From positions 62,001 to 126,000 of the forward strand of contig JAEUMP010000010.1 of the NCBI GenBank assembly GCA_016791445.1: a DNA stretch of 64,000 nucleotides. The letters are read 5' to 3'. The stretch comes from Hyphomonadaceae bacterium. Lineage in GTDB: Bacteria > Pseudomonadota > Alphaproteobacteria > Caulobacterales > Aquidulcibacteraceae. The notes under the pieces are model-generated. The model did not search any database. It worked only from the letters and a program-made list of their open reading frames with translations, and was not told the DNA's origin. This document shows positions 43,486-52,095 of this stretch, one piece after another. The stretch's first letter is position 1, and every line of letters starts with the position of its first letter. The translations under genes and the position numbers were made by a program.

Positions 43486-45214
43486 GTTCCAGCAGAGCGG
43501 CTTGCCGCAGCGCCTCGCCCGTGACCGGCTTGATCAGCACCGCATATCCGGACTGCTTCAGCTCCCCTAATGTCCTCGCTTCGATGTCGCCGGTGACGAT
43601 GATCACACGTGGGGGCGGGTCGATGCGCGCGACAGCGTCGTTGGCAATGCGCAGGCCGCTGAGTTCGCCGTCGATACGCAAATCCATGATGAGAAGCCGC
43701 GGACGCATCCCAGCGTTCAGAGCGGTTGCGAAGTCGCCTTCATTGGCGAAGCCGCGCGCCTCAGTCCCAAGGTCGAGCAAGGCGGACACCATCGCGCCGC
43801 GCGAGAGATCGTTATCATCGACGACCAACACCTGCGCGCCGCGTGCAGCGTCACCGTCGGCCTCACGGGCCGCGCCTTGAGCGGCTGCAGCGCTGGCCAG
43901 CGGCACGCGCAGCGTAAAGCGCGTGCCGTCGCCCGGTGCTGAATCCAATTCGAGGCTGATGTCGAGCAGACGGGCGAGGTGGCGCGCGATGGTGAGCCCG
44001 AGCCCCAGGCCGCCGCCGCGCTTATCGAGACGTTCGAATTCTTCGAAGATGCGGCCGTGCTCGTCCTCGGGAATGCCAGGGCCATCATCTGCAATGACTA
44101 TTTCAGCAAATTGGCCGATTTCCTGGGCGGTTACGCGCGCGCCGCCGCCGTGAAGGACGGCGTTGGCCACGAGGTTCGACAAAATCTGCCCAAGCAGGAC
44201 AGGATCGGTGCGCACATGCACGGCGGGCAATGGCGCAGGGATGCTCGCGCCCGGATGAGCGGCGGCGACGCGCTCGACGATGTCGTCGAGCGGCGTTTCG
44301 ATGAAATCCGGCGTAATCACGCCAGCCTGCATGCGCGCGAGATCGACGAGCGCGGCGAACATGCCGCTCATCGACTGCACTGCGTGCTCCATCTTGTCGA
44401 TGATTTCGCGCGCTTCATTGCCTTGGACGCGCCGCTCAAGTGCGCTGAGATAAAGCGTCAGCGCATGCAGGGGCTGGCGCATATCGTGACTGGCGACCGC
44501 CAGGAAGCGGGACTTCGCCATGTCCGACGCGCGCGCGCTCTCGCGCGCCTGCACAGCCGCAGCGTCGGCGATGCGCCATTGATGCTGCGAACGCCTCAAT
44601 GCCACAAAGCCGATGAGCGCGGTGCCCACGGTCAGCGCCAACAAGATTCCGGCGATTTGCGCGACCCGGAGGTCTGTCGCTTCTTCGCGCTGGCGCGAAA
44701 TATCGATTCGGCTGTTCAAAAGCGCGTGCAGGTCTTCGGCTGCGCGCAAGACTTCCTCCGAGCGCGTCAAGTTGCGCGCGCTGGTGCGCGGCCGCGCCAA
44801 TTCGGTCTGAATTTCATTGAAACGCGCGTCGATCAGCGCCGCGAACCGATCCAGCGCCGGGCCGACGGCCGGGTCGCTTCCCATGTAGGCGCGCGCCGCA
44901 TCGATGTGCCGGTGCGCCTCTTCGTGTGAGGCGATGAGATGGGCTCGGGATTCCATTGGCCGCCCGCCCCGGTATTCGGCGGCGAAGATTTCGGCCTCAC
45001 GCTGCGCTAGCGCAGCGCCAAAAATCTCGGCGCGGGCGCGGCGCACATTGGTGACGACGTCGAGTTCGCTGCGGCCGAGCGAGGCCTGCGCCCAAAGCAT
45101 CGCCACCAGGATGAAGGCGAGAAGTGCGGCGACCGCGAGCGCGCCGAGCAACGCTACGTCCGCCCGCATGGGCTGACGTTTCGGCGAGAGGTCAGGCCCC
45201 TGCGGCGCGCTCAC
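43472..45214 (-). CDS. hybrid sensor histidine kinase
   Basis: 580 residues. Two membrane helices (19-43 and 185-206) enclose a periplasmic helical sensor region of about 140 residues. The kinase core has the H-box SHDMRQPLHALTL with phospho-acceptor His243, N-box NLVANAV near 347-353 and G1/G2 boxes ADDGPGIPEDEHGRIFEEFE and GGGLGLGLTIARHLA. A C-terminal receiver (460-578) carries Asp511 (LIMDLRIDGELSG) and Lys562. Phospho-relay through the receiver is expected. The convergent NarL-type regulator gene overlaps its 3' end by 14 bases. The stimulus is unknown. Confidence 0.9.
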   Translation of the reverse strand: MSAPQGPDLSPKRQPMRADVALLGALAVAALLAFILVAMLWAQASLGRSELDVVTNVRRARAEIFGAALAQREAEIFAAEYRGGRPMESRAHLIASHEEAHRHIDAARAYMGSDPAVGPALDRFAALIDARFNEIQTELARPRTSARNLTRSEEVLRAAEDLHALLNSRIDISRQREEATDLRVAQIAGILLALTVGTALIGFVALRRSQHQWRIADAAAVQARESARASDMAKSRFLAVASHDMRQPLHALTLYLSALERRVQGNEAREIIDKMEHAVQSMSGMFAALVDLARMQAGVITPDFIETPLDDIVERVAAAHPGASIPAPLPAVHVRTDPVLLGQILSNLVANAVLHGGGARVTAQEIGQFAEIVIADDGPGIPEDEHGRIFEEFERLDKRGGGLGLGLTIARHLARLLDISLELDSAPGDGTRFTLRVPLASAAAAQGAAREADGDAARGAQVLVVDDNDLSRGAMVSALLDLGTEARGFANEGDFATALNAGMRPRLLIMDLRIDGELSGLRIANDAVARIDPPPRVIIVTGDIEARTLGELKQSGYAVLIKPVTGEALRQAALLELSRP

Positions 45215-45454
45215 TCAGCCTCTCCCGGCGCTGCGATAAACGCGTTTGGATTCAAGGCACACCTGGGCAAATCCGCCCGCACTGAACACGTCCCCTTGCT
45301 GCAGCGCAAAGCGAAACCGGAAGCATAGGCCAAAAGGCATAGACTTGCCCCTGCGGGGGCTACGCCTTCGACCCCGCCTTCTGTGCAATTTTCACCAATG
45401 TGTCGTGAAGGCATCATTCCCGCATCGCAGCACGCGAAGGCCGGAGAATTTTCA

Positions 45455-45787
45455 ATGTATAATCGCGGGCTTAGGCACGCCGACGAGACCTGGAGCCAAC
45501 ATCCGGGACACGATCAGCCAAGCCACGGCGATCCGCCGGACTATTGCTCGCGCGACGGTGCGATGGCGTTGAAAGAGAAGATCGAGGCCTATTGGCGCGA
45601 GCGCGGCATGCAGGTGATGATCGCGCTGCACAATGTGGGCTTCCATCCCGCCATCCGTGCTGCGCGTTACGATGTTCGCAGCGACATGATCAACGGCATG
45701 CCAAGAACAATCCCGGCGGCGCGCGCGCCGAAACTTGTCGACGAAACCTACGCCGACGACGCCAACGACGACGACATCGTCGAATAA
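45455..45787 (+). CDS. hypothetical protein with acidic C-terminus
   Basis: 110 residues from ATG 45455, supported by GGAG eight bases upstream; the frame is open to 45383. The N-terminal third is His/Asp/Pro-rich, the middle contains a helix ALKEKIEAYWRERGMQVMIA, and the protein ends with an acidic run (DETYADDANDDDIVE). No signal peptide or membrane helix. I do not recognise a family. An intrinsic terminator lies 27 bases after its stop. The region 45215-45454 before it contains no other gene; it holds only a few small hairpins. Confidence 0.55.
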   Translation: MYNRGLRHADETWSQHPGHDQPSHGDPPDYCSRDGAMALKEKIEAYWRERGMQVMIALHNVGFHPAIRAARYDVRSDMINGMPRTIPAARAPKLVDETYADDANDDDIVE

Positions 45788-45813
45788 GATCTTGAGCGGC
45801 CTGGTGCTGCGAG

Positions 45814-45850
45814 GGGCGTGAGCCAGGAGGGCTCGCGCCCTTCGCTTTTT
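45814..45850 (+). terminator. intrinsic terminator
   Basis: GGGCGTGAGCC (45814-45824) / GGCTCGCGCCC (45830-45840) with one wobble and a five-base loop, followed by TTCGCTTTTT. It ends the transcript of the preceding hypothetical gene. Confidence 0.8.
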
Positions 45851-45899
45851 CGCGCATGGTTCGTGTAGACTGATCTTGAGACAGCAACACGAGAGTTAC

Positions 45900-46370
45900 A
45901 TGTCAGACGACGTCGCAGCGCCGCCTGCTTTTCAAGTTCCCGATGGCTATGAAATCCTCGATTGGCGCCGCGGCTTTGGCCGTCAAATCGGTCCGCTCTA
46001 TCGCAAGCACGACGCGAACGGGCTCAGCAGCATGGCCTTCCGGGTCGAGGAATATCATACCAACGGCATGCTGAACGCCCATGGCGGCATGCTGATGAGC
46101 TTTGCCGACATGTCCTGGGGGCACGTGATCTCGGTTGAAACCTCATCCTATTGGGTGACGGTGCGCTTGACTGTCGACTTCTTGTCGAGCGCCCGTTTGG
46201 GCGATTGGGTCGAAGGCGCGAGCGAACTCTTGTCGAAGGAGGACGATCTCTACGTCGTGCGCGGACGCATCTGGTCGGGCGATCGCACGCTGATCACCGG
46301 CTCTGGCGTGTTCAAGCCGATCGCAAAGCGCGACCCGCGGCCGGGGGAAAAGGCTTATAAAGCGCCCTGA
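45900..46370 (+). CDS. PaaI-like hotdog-fold thioesterase
   Basis: 156 residues from ATG 45900. The hotdog thioesterase core reads [20 protein letters not shown] (NxHGGxxxxxxD, the typical PaaI/YbgC-like motif with the catalytic carboxylate), [20 protein letters not shown] and [20 protein letters not shown] with SGSGVFK at the end. It likely hydrolyses an acyl-CoA of unknown identity. The start ATG follows a gene terminator, so it has its own promoter. It ends 25 bases before the convergent sugar transferase gene. Confidence 0.85.
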   Translation: MSDDVAAPPAFQVPDGYEILDWRRGFGRQIGPLYRKHDANGLSSMAFRVEEYHTNGMLNAHGGMLMSFADMSWGHVISVETSSYWVTVRLTVDFLSSARLGDWVEGASELLSKEDDLYVVRGRIWSGDRTLITGSGVFKPIAKRDPRPGEKAYKAP

Positions 46371-46395
46371 ATCGCCGCTGCTGCGAGCGGTTAGT

Positions 46396-47151
46396 CTAGC
46401 AGGCGTCGTCGGTCTTGAGCACGGCGGGGAGCGTCATCAGGAGGATCCAGAACTCGCCGAGCCAGGACCATTCCTCGAGATACTCGCGATCGTAACGGAT
46501 GCGGCGCTCATAGCCCGTGCTCGAGCGGCCGCTCACTTGCCACAGGCCCGTGATGCCCGGGCGCACGAGCAGATAGTAGCGGCGATCCTTGCCGTAACGA
46601 TTGAGCTCGGCGCGCGTCACCGGGCGCGGGCCGATGACGCTCATATCGCCGCGCACGACGTTCCAGAGCTGCGGCAGCTCGTCGAGGCTGGTCTTGCGCA
46701 GGAACGCGCCGATCTTGGTGATGCGCGGATCCTCGCGCAGCTTTTGGCTTTCCTGCCATTCCGCGGCGGCGCGCGGATCTGAGAGAAGAATCTGCGCCAG
46801 ACGCTCTTCGCTATCGATCGCCATGGTGCGGAATTTCAGGCACTCGAAGCGGGCGCCTTGGCGGCCGACGCGCGTGTGGCGATAGAAGACCGGGCCGCGG
46901 TCCGTCGCTTTGATCATGAGCGCGATGGTGAGGAATGCCGGCGCGAGGAAGATCAGCGCCGCCCACGCGATCGCCAGATCAAACGCGCGCTTGGCGCGGC
47001 CGTTGGCGGCGCGCACTTTGCTGATGAGGCGGCGATCGGTGATCCGGTGCGCGACGCGCGCTTCCGCCACGCGGGATCGTTCGCCTGCGTTTTGCCGGCC
47101 CCGAAACGGGATGCGGATGGCAGACCCCGTCTCGATCATTTGATTCGCCAT
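46396..47151 (-). CDS. priming sugar transferase (polyprenyl-phosphate)
   Basis: Initiating sugar-phosphate transferase of the bacterial sugar transferase family (RfbP/WbaP/PglC type), 251 residues from ATG 47151; upstream in-frame ATGs extend to 47286 without membrane or conserved features. One membrane or re-entrant helix (AIAWAALIFLAPAFLTIALMI, 61-81) precedes the catalytic domain: LKFRTMAIDSEE with the D-E pair near 113-116, TSLDELPQLWNVVRGDM (155-170), SVIGPRPVTR and RPGITGLWQVSGR (197-209). It transfers a hexose-1-phosphate to undecaprenyl phosphate. All consensus residues are present, unlike its paralogue at 52096. Confidence 0.9.
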   Translation of the reverse strand: MANQMIETGSAIRIPFRGRQNAGERSRVAEARVAHRITDRRLISKVRAANGRAKRAFDLAIAWAALIFLAPAFLTIALMIKATDRGPVFYRHTRVGRQGARFECLKFRTMAIDSEERLAQILLSDPRAAAEWQESQKLREDPRITKIGAFLRKTSLDELPQLWNVVRGDMSVIGPRPVTRAELNRYGKDRRYYLLVRPGITGLWQVSGRSSTGYERRIRYDREYLEEWSWLGEFWILLMTLPAVLKTDDAC

Positions 47152-47735
47152 ACGTCCGTCCCCTGAGCCATTCCCTCCGCTAATGGCTTGGTAACTTCTG
47201 GCACGCGTCCATTGTGCAGTGCAATCCCAGACGCGTCTGAGGACAACGCGACGCAGCATTACGCTTGTCAGGAACCTTTTCACCATTACGCTCGTTCGTG
47301 CGGCGTACTCGGTGCGTCGATCGGATGAGGGAGTACCGGCCGTGGGGGCTTTACGCCAGCCCAGGCAACCGGAACGGGAAGGGGCCGAAAAGGCTGCGCT
47401 TTCCCCCGAGACGCGAAACGCGTCAGGGCCGCCACGTTGGATCGTGGTGAGCGGTCTTGTCCTTTATTGCGCTGCGTTTTGGTTGATTATCTGGAGCGCT
47501 GGCAGCTTTGGCGTTCAATTGGTCCGCACTGCGTTCGCGGGCCAACACTAAGCAAATTGTAGGTAGGGTTGGGAGGCGTCTGATGCGCGAGCGCGTGCGT
47601 GGAAAGCACAGGGGCGGCGCATTCTCGCCGCGCGTGCAACAAATTGCTCCCGGCCCCGGTTTGACGGCACCATTGGCGCAGCGAAATGTCCGCCCCTCGA
47701 TCTGGGCGGCGCTGATCGTTCCAGGGGGTTCACAG
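47152..47735 (+). other. 584-base region: promoter area and possible single-helix ORF
   Basis: Between the divergent sugar transferase and beta-barrel genes. CATTACGCT recurs at 47257-47265 and 47284-47292 (27-base spacing), a possible regulator site. A frame at 47219-47551 encodes up to 110 residues with one membrane helix near its end (WIVVSGLVLYCAAFWLIIW), which could be a real small gene starting further in; no good Shine-Dalgarno is seen. Nothing else is recognised. Confidence 0.35.
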
Positions 47736-48971
47736 GTGCAGATCCGTCCGCTTCTCAGCGCGTTCGCCGCGTCGCTGATCGTCTTCACGCCATGCCACGC
47801 GCTGGCGCAGACGCAGGCTCAACCCGATGACAGCGTGTCGGTGCGGGAACGGCCGCGGCCTGAGTACGATCCGCTTGGCCTGCGCTTCGGCAGCTTCACC
47901 GCCAACGCTTCGCTCGATCTCGGCGCCACCAGCACCGACAATCTGTTCGCCCAGCCGAGCGGGTCGGAACAAGACGACATCGTCTACACCGTCAGCCCGA
48001 ATGTGCAGTTGAAATCGGATTGGTCGCGCCATGCGCTGGAAGTGCAAGCCGGCGCGCGTTTCACCAATCACCAGGATTTCTCAAGCGAAGATGCAAACAG
48101 CCATTATGTGCGCGCCGTTGGCCGGCTTGATGTCGGCACGCGCACCAGCATCAGCGCAACGGCCGGCTTTGCGCACGAAGTCGAGCCGCGCACCGATCCG
48201 GACTCGCCGGTGACGCTTGACCCGGTTGAGTACGATCGCACCGAAGCGTCGCTGAACGCACAACACACCTTTAATCGCTTCCGCGTCAGCGGCGGCGTTG
48301 CCCGCACCGAGTACAGTTTCGATGGTTCGCAGAGCTTCCGCGACAATGAAGAGACGGTCGCGCGCGGCCGCCTCGACGCGGAACTGACCCCGCGCATCGG
48401 CGTGCTGCTGCAAGGCACGGCCGACGAACGCGACTACGACCGGGACGTGCCGTTCGATCTCGACTCCAGCGGCCGCACGGTGCTCGCCGGTGTCACCATC
48501 AATTTCACCGACCTGATGCGCGGCGAATTCTCGGTCGGGCAATTCAGCCGCGACTATGACGATCCGGGCATCGGCACGGTTGATGGCTTGGCCGCATCCG
48601 GCGATCTCGATTGGTACATCACGCGCCTGACTACGTTGCACTTCAGCGCCCGCCGCAATGCGGAATCCGTTGTTGGCGGCGGCACCGGCGCGCCCTTCGT
48701 CGAAACCTCATACGGCGCTCACGTCGATCACGAATTGCTGCGCAACGTGATCCTCAGCGCTGGCGTGCAGGCGGGCAAGCGGGAGTACGACAAGGTGATC
48801 GACCGCGAGGATGACTTTGTCTACGGCGAGGTCGGCGCGGACTACATCGTGAACCGTCGCGTGGCGTTGCGTGCGCGCTACAACTTCGACCAAGTGGATT
48901 CGACGGGTCTCAACGCCTACCGGGACTATGAGGTCAAAGCGTTCTCGTTGGGCGTGACGCTGCGCCTCTAG
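47736..48971 (+). CDS. outer-membrane beta-barrel protein, polysaccharide locus
   Basis: 411 residues from GTG 47736, preceded by AGGGGG; starting here gives a clean signal peptide (IRPLLSAFAASLIVFTPCHALAQ). In-frame ATGs at 47508 and 47583 would bury that signal. The mature protein is made of many amphipathic strands with alternating aromatic residues, for example ALEVQAGARFTNHQDFSSED and HFSARRNAESVVGG, and ends in a strand ending VTLRL. It resembles the BBP2-type beta-barrels of exopolysaccharide loci (VpsM/HfsB-like, by eye). It may help export or anchor polysaccharide. Confidence 0.75.
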   Translation: MQIRPLLSAFAASLIVFTPCHALAQTQAQPDDSVSVRERPRPEYDPLGLRFGSFTANASLDLGATSTDNLFAQPSGSEQDDIVYTVSPNVQLKSDWSRHALEVQAGARFTNHQDFSSEDANSHYVRAVGRLDVGTRTSISATAGFAHEVEPRTDPDSPVTLDPVEYDRTEASLNAQHTFNRFRVSGGVARTEYSFDGSQSFRDNEETVARGRLDAELTPRIGVLLQGTADERDYDRDVPFDLDSSGRTVLAGVTINFTDLMRGEFSVGQFSRDYDDPGIGTVDGLAASGDLDWYITRLTTLHFSARRNAESVVGGGTGAPFVETSYGAHVDHELLRNVILSAGVQAGKREYDKVIDREDDFVYGEVGADYIVNRRVALRARYNFDQVDSTGLNAYRDYEVKAFSLGVTLRL

Positions 48972-49024
48972 GGGCCGGCGTCGCGAGCCGCTAGACTAGG
49001 CGTGCGCCTGAACATTGGAAGCCC

Positions 49025-49480
49025 ATGCCGGCGGTAGCGTCATCCAAGGTCAAACGGGCCAGCAAGGCTGGCCAGGCGCGCCGGCCGTCCCGCAAGACGC
49101 CGGCGCGTTCGCGTACGCTGAACGACGCCTTGGCCGAAGCGGCCTGGGCGGAAGCAGACGCAGCGCTCGCTGAAGCGCTGGCCGATCTCGATGAAGTCGA
49201 GGGCGCGGAAACCGCCGCAGCCCGGCGCACAGCGCTTGCCATGCTGGCGCAATCGCTGGCGCGGGCAGGCCGTAAACGCGGCCTCACACGCATTGGCGAG
49301 GTGGGCGGCAAAGCCGCTTACAGCGCCGCCGCGCATGAGCTTGCGGTCCCAGCCAAACGCGCGCCGAAGCGCGTTGTCATCAGCGCGCGCGGCGTCGCCC
49401 GTGGCGGAGCGGTGCTGGCTAAGCCGCGGGTGAAACCGGCAACGCGCGGCAAGAAGCCGGGACGGAAGAAGAAGCCGTGA
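49025..49480 (+). CDS. Lys/Arg/Ala-rich basic protein, partner of the Hsp70-like gene
   Basis: 151 residues. A basic N-terminus (KVKRASKAGQARRPSRK), an Ala/Glu/Asp-rich helical middle (DALAEAAWAEADAALAEALA), and a strongly basic tail (RVKPATRGKKPGRKKKP). The pattern resembles alanine/lysine-rich histone-like or nucleoid proteins, but no family is certain. Its TGA overlaps the GTG start of the following Hsp70-like gene (GTGA at 49477-49480), so the two are translationally coupled. Nucleic-acid binding, or being a client or regulator of the ATPase, are guesses. Confidence 0.55.
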   Translation: MPAVASSKVKRASKAGQARRPSRKTPARSRTLNDALAEAAWAEADAALAEALADLDEVEGAETAAARRTALAMLAQSLARAGRKRGLTRIGEVGGKAAYSAAAHELAVPAKRAPKRVVISARGVARGGAVLAKPRVKPATRGKKPGRKKKP

Positions 49481-50862
49481 CCGAGTGGACGCTCTGCCTC
49501 GATTTCGGCACCGCTTATTCCAAAGCGGCCGCGGCGCCGACCGGGGCTTGGGCGCGCTTTGATCCCGCCACGGTGCGTCCGCTGATGCTCGCGGGCGAGG
49601 AAGCGGAAACCAACCCGTTCCTGCTCGAAAGCGCGGTGTTCGTCGACGATCAGCAAGTGCTGTTCGGCAGTGCGGCGGTGCAGCGCGCCGATCAGTTCAG
49701 CGGCGGCAAACGCCGGGCGCTACGCTCGTTCAAGACGCTGCTGAGCGTGAGCGATCTCGATCGCGCGCTAGCCACCAACGTGCCGGGCTCGATCGATCCG
49801 CATCGCCTCTTTCAAATGCGCGATCTGATCGTGCTCTATCTCGCCTATTTGCTCGCCGCGATTAATCGCGCCGCGGGGCAGGACGGCGACATCTCGCAAG
49901 CGACGGGCCTCAAGGTGCGCTACGCGGCGCCGGCATGGCGCGACGCGGACAGCGCCGGCACGCACGCCTCCATCCTCCGGCTGTTCGGTGAAGCAGAAGC
50001 GCTGCGCAATGCGCTGGGCAAGAAGCTGCTGTCGCCGGAAGGCTTGTCGATGGCGCTCGTGACCAAGGCCGTGCCCAAAGCGATGGCCGCGCCGGAACCG
50101 CTGGAGATGAGCCTCATCTTCGAAGCGCCCGCGGCGGCGGCGTACACATCCATTGGTTTGCGCGATGCCGGCTCGCACTTCATCGTGGTCGACATGGGCG
50201 CGGGCACGACCGACATCGCCGGGCTCGTGCGCGACCGCGACGGCATCCAGGAACTCGCCGACGCGCGCTACACGCTGAAGCAGGCGGGCGATTTTCTCGA
50301 CGGCATCATCGCCAACCGCGTGCTCAAAGCGGCGTCGTGGGCGCGCGGGACAGAGGCGCAGACCGCGCTCTGGGCCATGCTGATGCGGCAGATGGCGGAC
50401 GTGAAAGAGACGCTGTTCGCCGAGGGGCGCGTGAGCATCCGTGCGCAAGGGCGCGGCGTGACCGTCGCCATGCGCGACATTGAGCGCGATCAGGACTTCA
50501 GGGAATTCATCAAGACGCTGGAGCACGCTTACGAGCACAGCATCGCGGTGGTGCGCGGCGACGCGCTGGTGCGCGGACGCGCCGAGGTCGAGGCTATCGC
50601 GGTCGGCGGCGGGGCCGCCGCGCCCTTCATTCAGGCGCTGGTGAAGCAGAAATATCGCGGCAAGCCGCGCGTGACGGCGCGCCCTGCGACACCCGATTGG
50701 GCGCATGCGCCCGTGTTCGCCGGCAACCTCGCGCCGGTGTTCCCGCAGCTTGCCATCGCGATCGGGGGGGCGCTGGCGCCGGACGAGATGCTCGCCGTCA
50801 ATGGCGGGGGCGTCAGGCGCCTCGCAGCCGGCCGAAACGATACCCAGGCGGCACGCGATTGA
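49477..50862 (+). CDS. Hsp70-like actin-fold ATPase without substrate-binding domain
   Basis: 461 residues, GTG start coupled to the preceding basic-protein gene. Actin/Hsp70 ATPase motifs are present: phosphate 1 LDFGTAYSKAA (8-18), phosphate 2 VVDMGAGTTDIAG (237-249), and adenosine AVGGGAAAPFIQAL near the C-terminus. A helical connector QRADQFSGGKRRALRSFKTL also fits. DnaK is about 640 residues; here the C-terminal substrate-binding domain is absent, as in YegD-like and other Hsp70-type ATPases. The GTTD signature is kept, so ATP binding is likely. Its 3' end overlaps the convergent BY-kinase-like gene by 50 bases. The role is unknown. Confidence 0.75.
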   Translation: MTEWTLCLDFGTAYSKAAAAPTGAWARFDPATVRPLMLAGEEAETNPFLLESAVFVDDQQVLFGSAAVQRADQFSGGKRRALRSFKTLLSVSDLDRALATNVPGSIDPHRLFQMRDLIVLYLAYLLAAINRAAGQDGDISQATGLKVRYAAPAWRDADSAGTHASILRLFGEAEALRNALGKKLLSPEGLSMALVTKAVPKAMAAPEPLEMSLIFEAPAAAAYTSIGLRDAGSHFIVVDMGAGTTDIAGLVRDRDGIQELADARYTLKQAGDFLDGIIANRVLKAASWARGTEAQTALWAMLMRQMADVKETLFAEGRVSIRAQGRGVTVAMRDIERDQDFREFIKTLEHAYEHSIAVVRGDALVRGRAEVEAIAVGGGAAAPFIQALVKQKYRGKPRVTARPATPDWAHAPVFAGNLAPVFPQLAIAIGGALAPDEMLAVNGGGVRRLAAGRNDTQAARD

Positions 50863-51844
50863 CCCATACCCCTGCAGGAGAGCGCTCGCGCCTCTGCAGC
50901 ATCCGCAGCGCTGCTCTCACGGCCCGGAGCGGGGTGCGGTCCCAGGCGGTGACGACCACCGTCTTGCTGGCGAGGCCAGCGATCAATGCGCCTTCGGACG
51001 GCCCCAGCGCAGGCGGGCAATCAAGCACGACGAGATCGTATTCTTGCGCAAGCCGCTGCAGCAGGATCGGCAAGCCGCGCGCGCCGATCAGCGTGCGCCA
51101 CGGGCTGCGCATGCGCGCCGCTGGCAGGATGTGCAGCCCCGTCTCGTCTTCCTGTTCGACATAATGGCGCCAGCTGTCGGGATGCTCGGTGGCCTCGAGG
51201 ACGCCGGCTTCGGGATCCAAGTCGAAACCGCGTGACAGCGTGCGCCGGCGCAGATCGCAATCGATGATGATGACATTGCGCCCCTGCTGTGCGGCGGCGA
51301 CTGCGGTGCAGAGCGCCGCCGTGGTCGCGCCTTCGTCCGGGGTCGAGGCGATGAACGCGATCAGCCGTTCGCGAGAAAGCGTATCCTGCAGATCACGGAA
51401 GGCCGTGGCGAACGCCGATGCCGGCTGGAAGGCGATACAGCCAAGCGGCGAGCGCTGATCCGGCGGCAGTTGGCGCAGCACTGATTCAGTCAGCTCGGGT
51501 GCGGCGCCCAAGACCGCGTAGGCGCGGTTCTTGCCGAAGCTCGCAATCGAGGTGATGGTGTTGCGGCCAAGTTCGCGCACGAGCGCAACGACAAACGCGG
51601 CGCCCGCTGACAGCGGCAGCCAGAAGACAGACGCCGCTTGCCAGCGCACGCCGCCGCTGACGTCATACAAAACGCCGATCGCCGTAACCACGGCTGTCGC
51701 GACGGCGAAGAGGGGAAGCTGACGAACAATTGCGCGCTTGAGCCGAGCCAGCGCGAGCGATTTGACGGGCTCGCGGCGTGCGCGTGGGCCGGGTGCTTGC
51801 AGCATCTCCCTGGGCACACGATCACCGACGCTCGATGAGCTCAC
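50813..51844 (-). CDS. BY-kinase-like protein with degenerate Walker A (pseudo-kinase)
   Basis: About 343 residues from GTG 51844, chosen for AGGAG nine bases upstream (an ATG at 51913 is also in frame). Two membrane helices near 41-60 and 73-90, then the P-loop domain of CapB/CpsD/Wzc-type tyrosine kinases. Walker A reads STPDEGATTAA (168-178): Ala173 stands where the conserved Lys of GEGKTT should be. Walker A' VIIIDCD (191-197) and Walker B LVVLDCP (271-277) are intact. The C-terminus has only one Tyr instead of the usual cluster. It is therefore probably not an active autokinase and may regulate the intact kinase at 55293. Confidence 0.72.
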   Translation of the reverse strand: MSSSSVGDRVPREMLQAPGPRARREPVKSLALARLKRAIVRQLPLFAVATAVVTAIGVLYDVSGGVRWQAASVFWLPLSAGAAFVVALVRELGRNTITSIASFGKNRAYAVLGAAPELTESVLRQLPPDQRSPLGCIAFQPASAFATAFRDLQDTLSRERLIAFIASTPDEGATTAALCTAVAAAQQGRNVIIIDCDLRRRTLSRGFDLDPEAGVLEATEHPDSWRHYVEQEDETGLHILPAARMRSPWRTLIGARGLPILLQRLAQEYDLVVLDCPPALGPSEGALIAGLASKTVVVTAWDRTPLRAVRAALRMLQRRERSPAGVWVNRVPPGYRFGRLRGA

Positions 51845-52040
51845 GTCCTTTTGCTCCTGCCCGGCTCGTGGGGTGGGATTGTTTGAGGCGCCGCGCCCAC
51901 TGGCGCAACACATAGTTTGCAGCGCGAATAGTTCGCGCGTCGCGGGTGAATTACTTGAGCGGTATCAAAGCCGTCAGGGAAACTTGGCCGTTTCATCATA
52001 GTGTCCGCAAAAAATAAGGGGACAGCTTCGTTAAGAAGCG

Positions 52041-52089
52041 TTGATCTTTCCTGGCGTTTTTCTAACTTTAGATCTGTCAGGCTCGGGAT
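52041..52089 (+). promoter_or_regulatory. candidate promoter of the degenerate sugar transferase
   Basis: TTGATC (52041-52046) and TAACTT (52063-52068), 16-base spacer, in an AT-rich patch between divergent genes. A small hairpin GCTTC-GTTA-GAAGC lies just upstream (about 52025-52039). Inference from sequence only. Confidence 0.35.
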
Positions 52090-52095
52090 TTGCCA

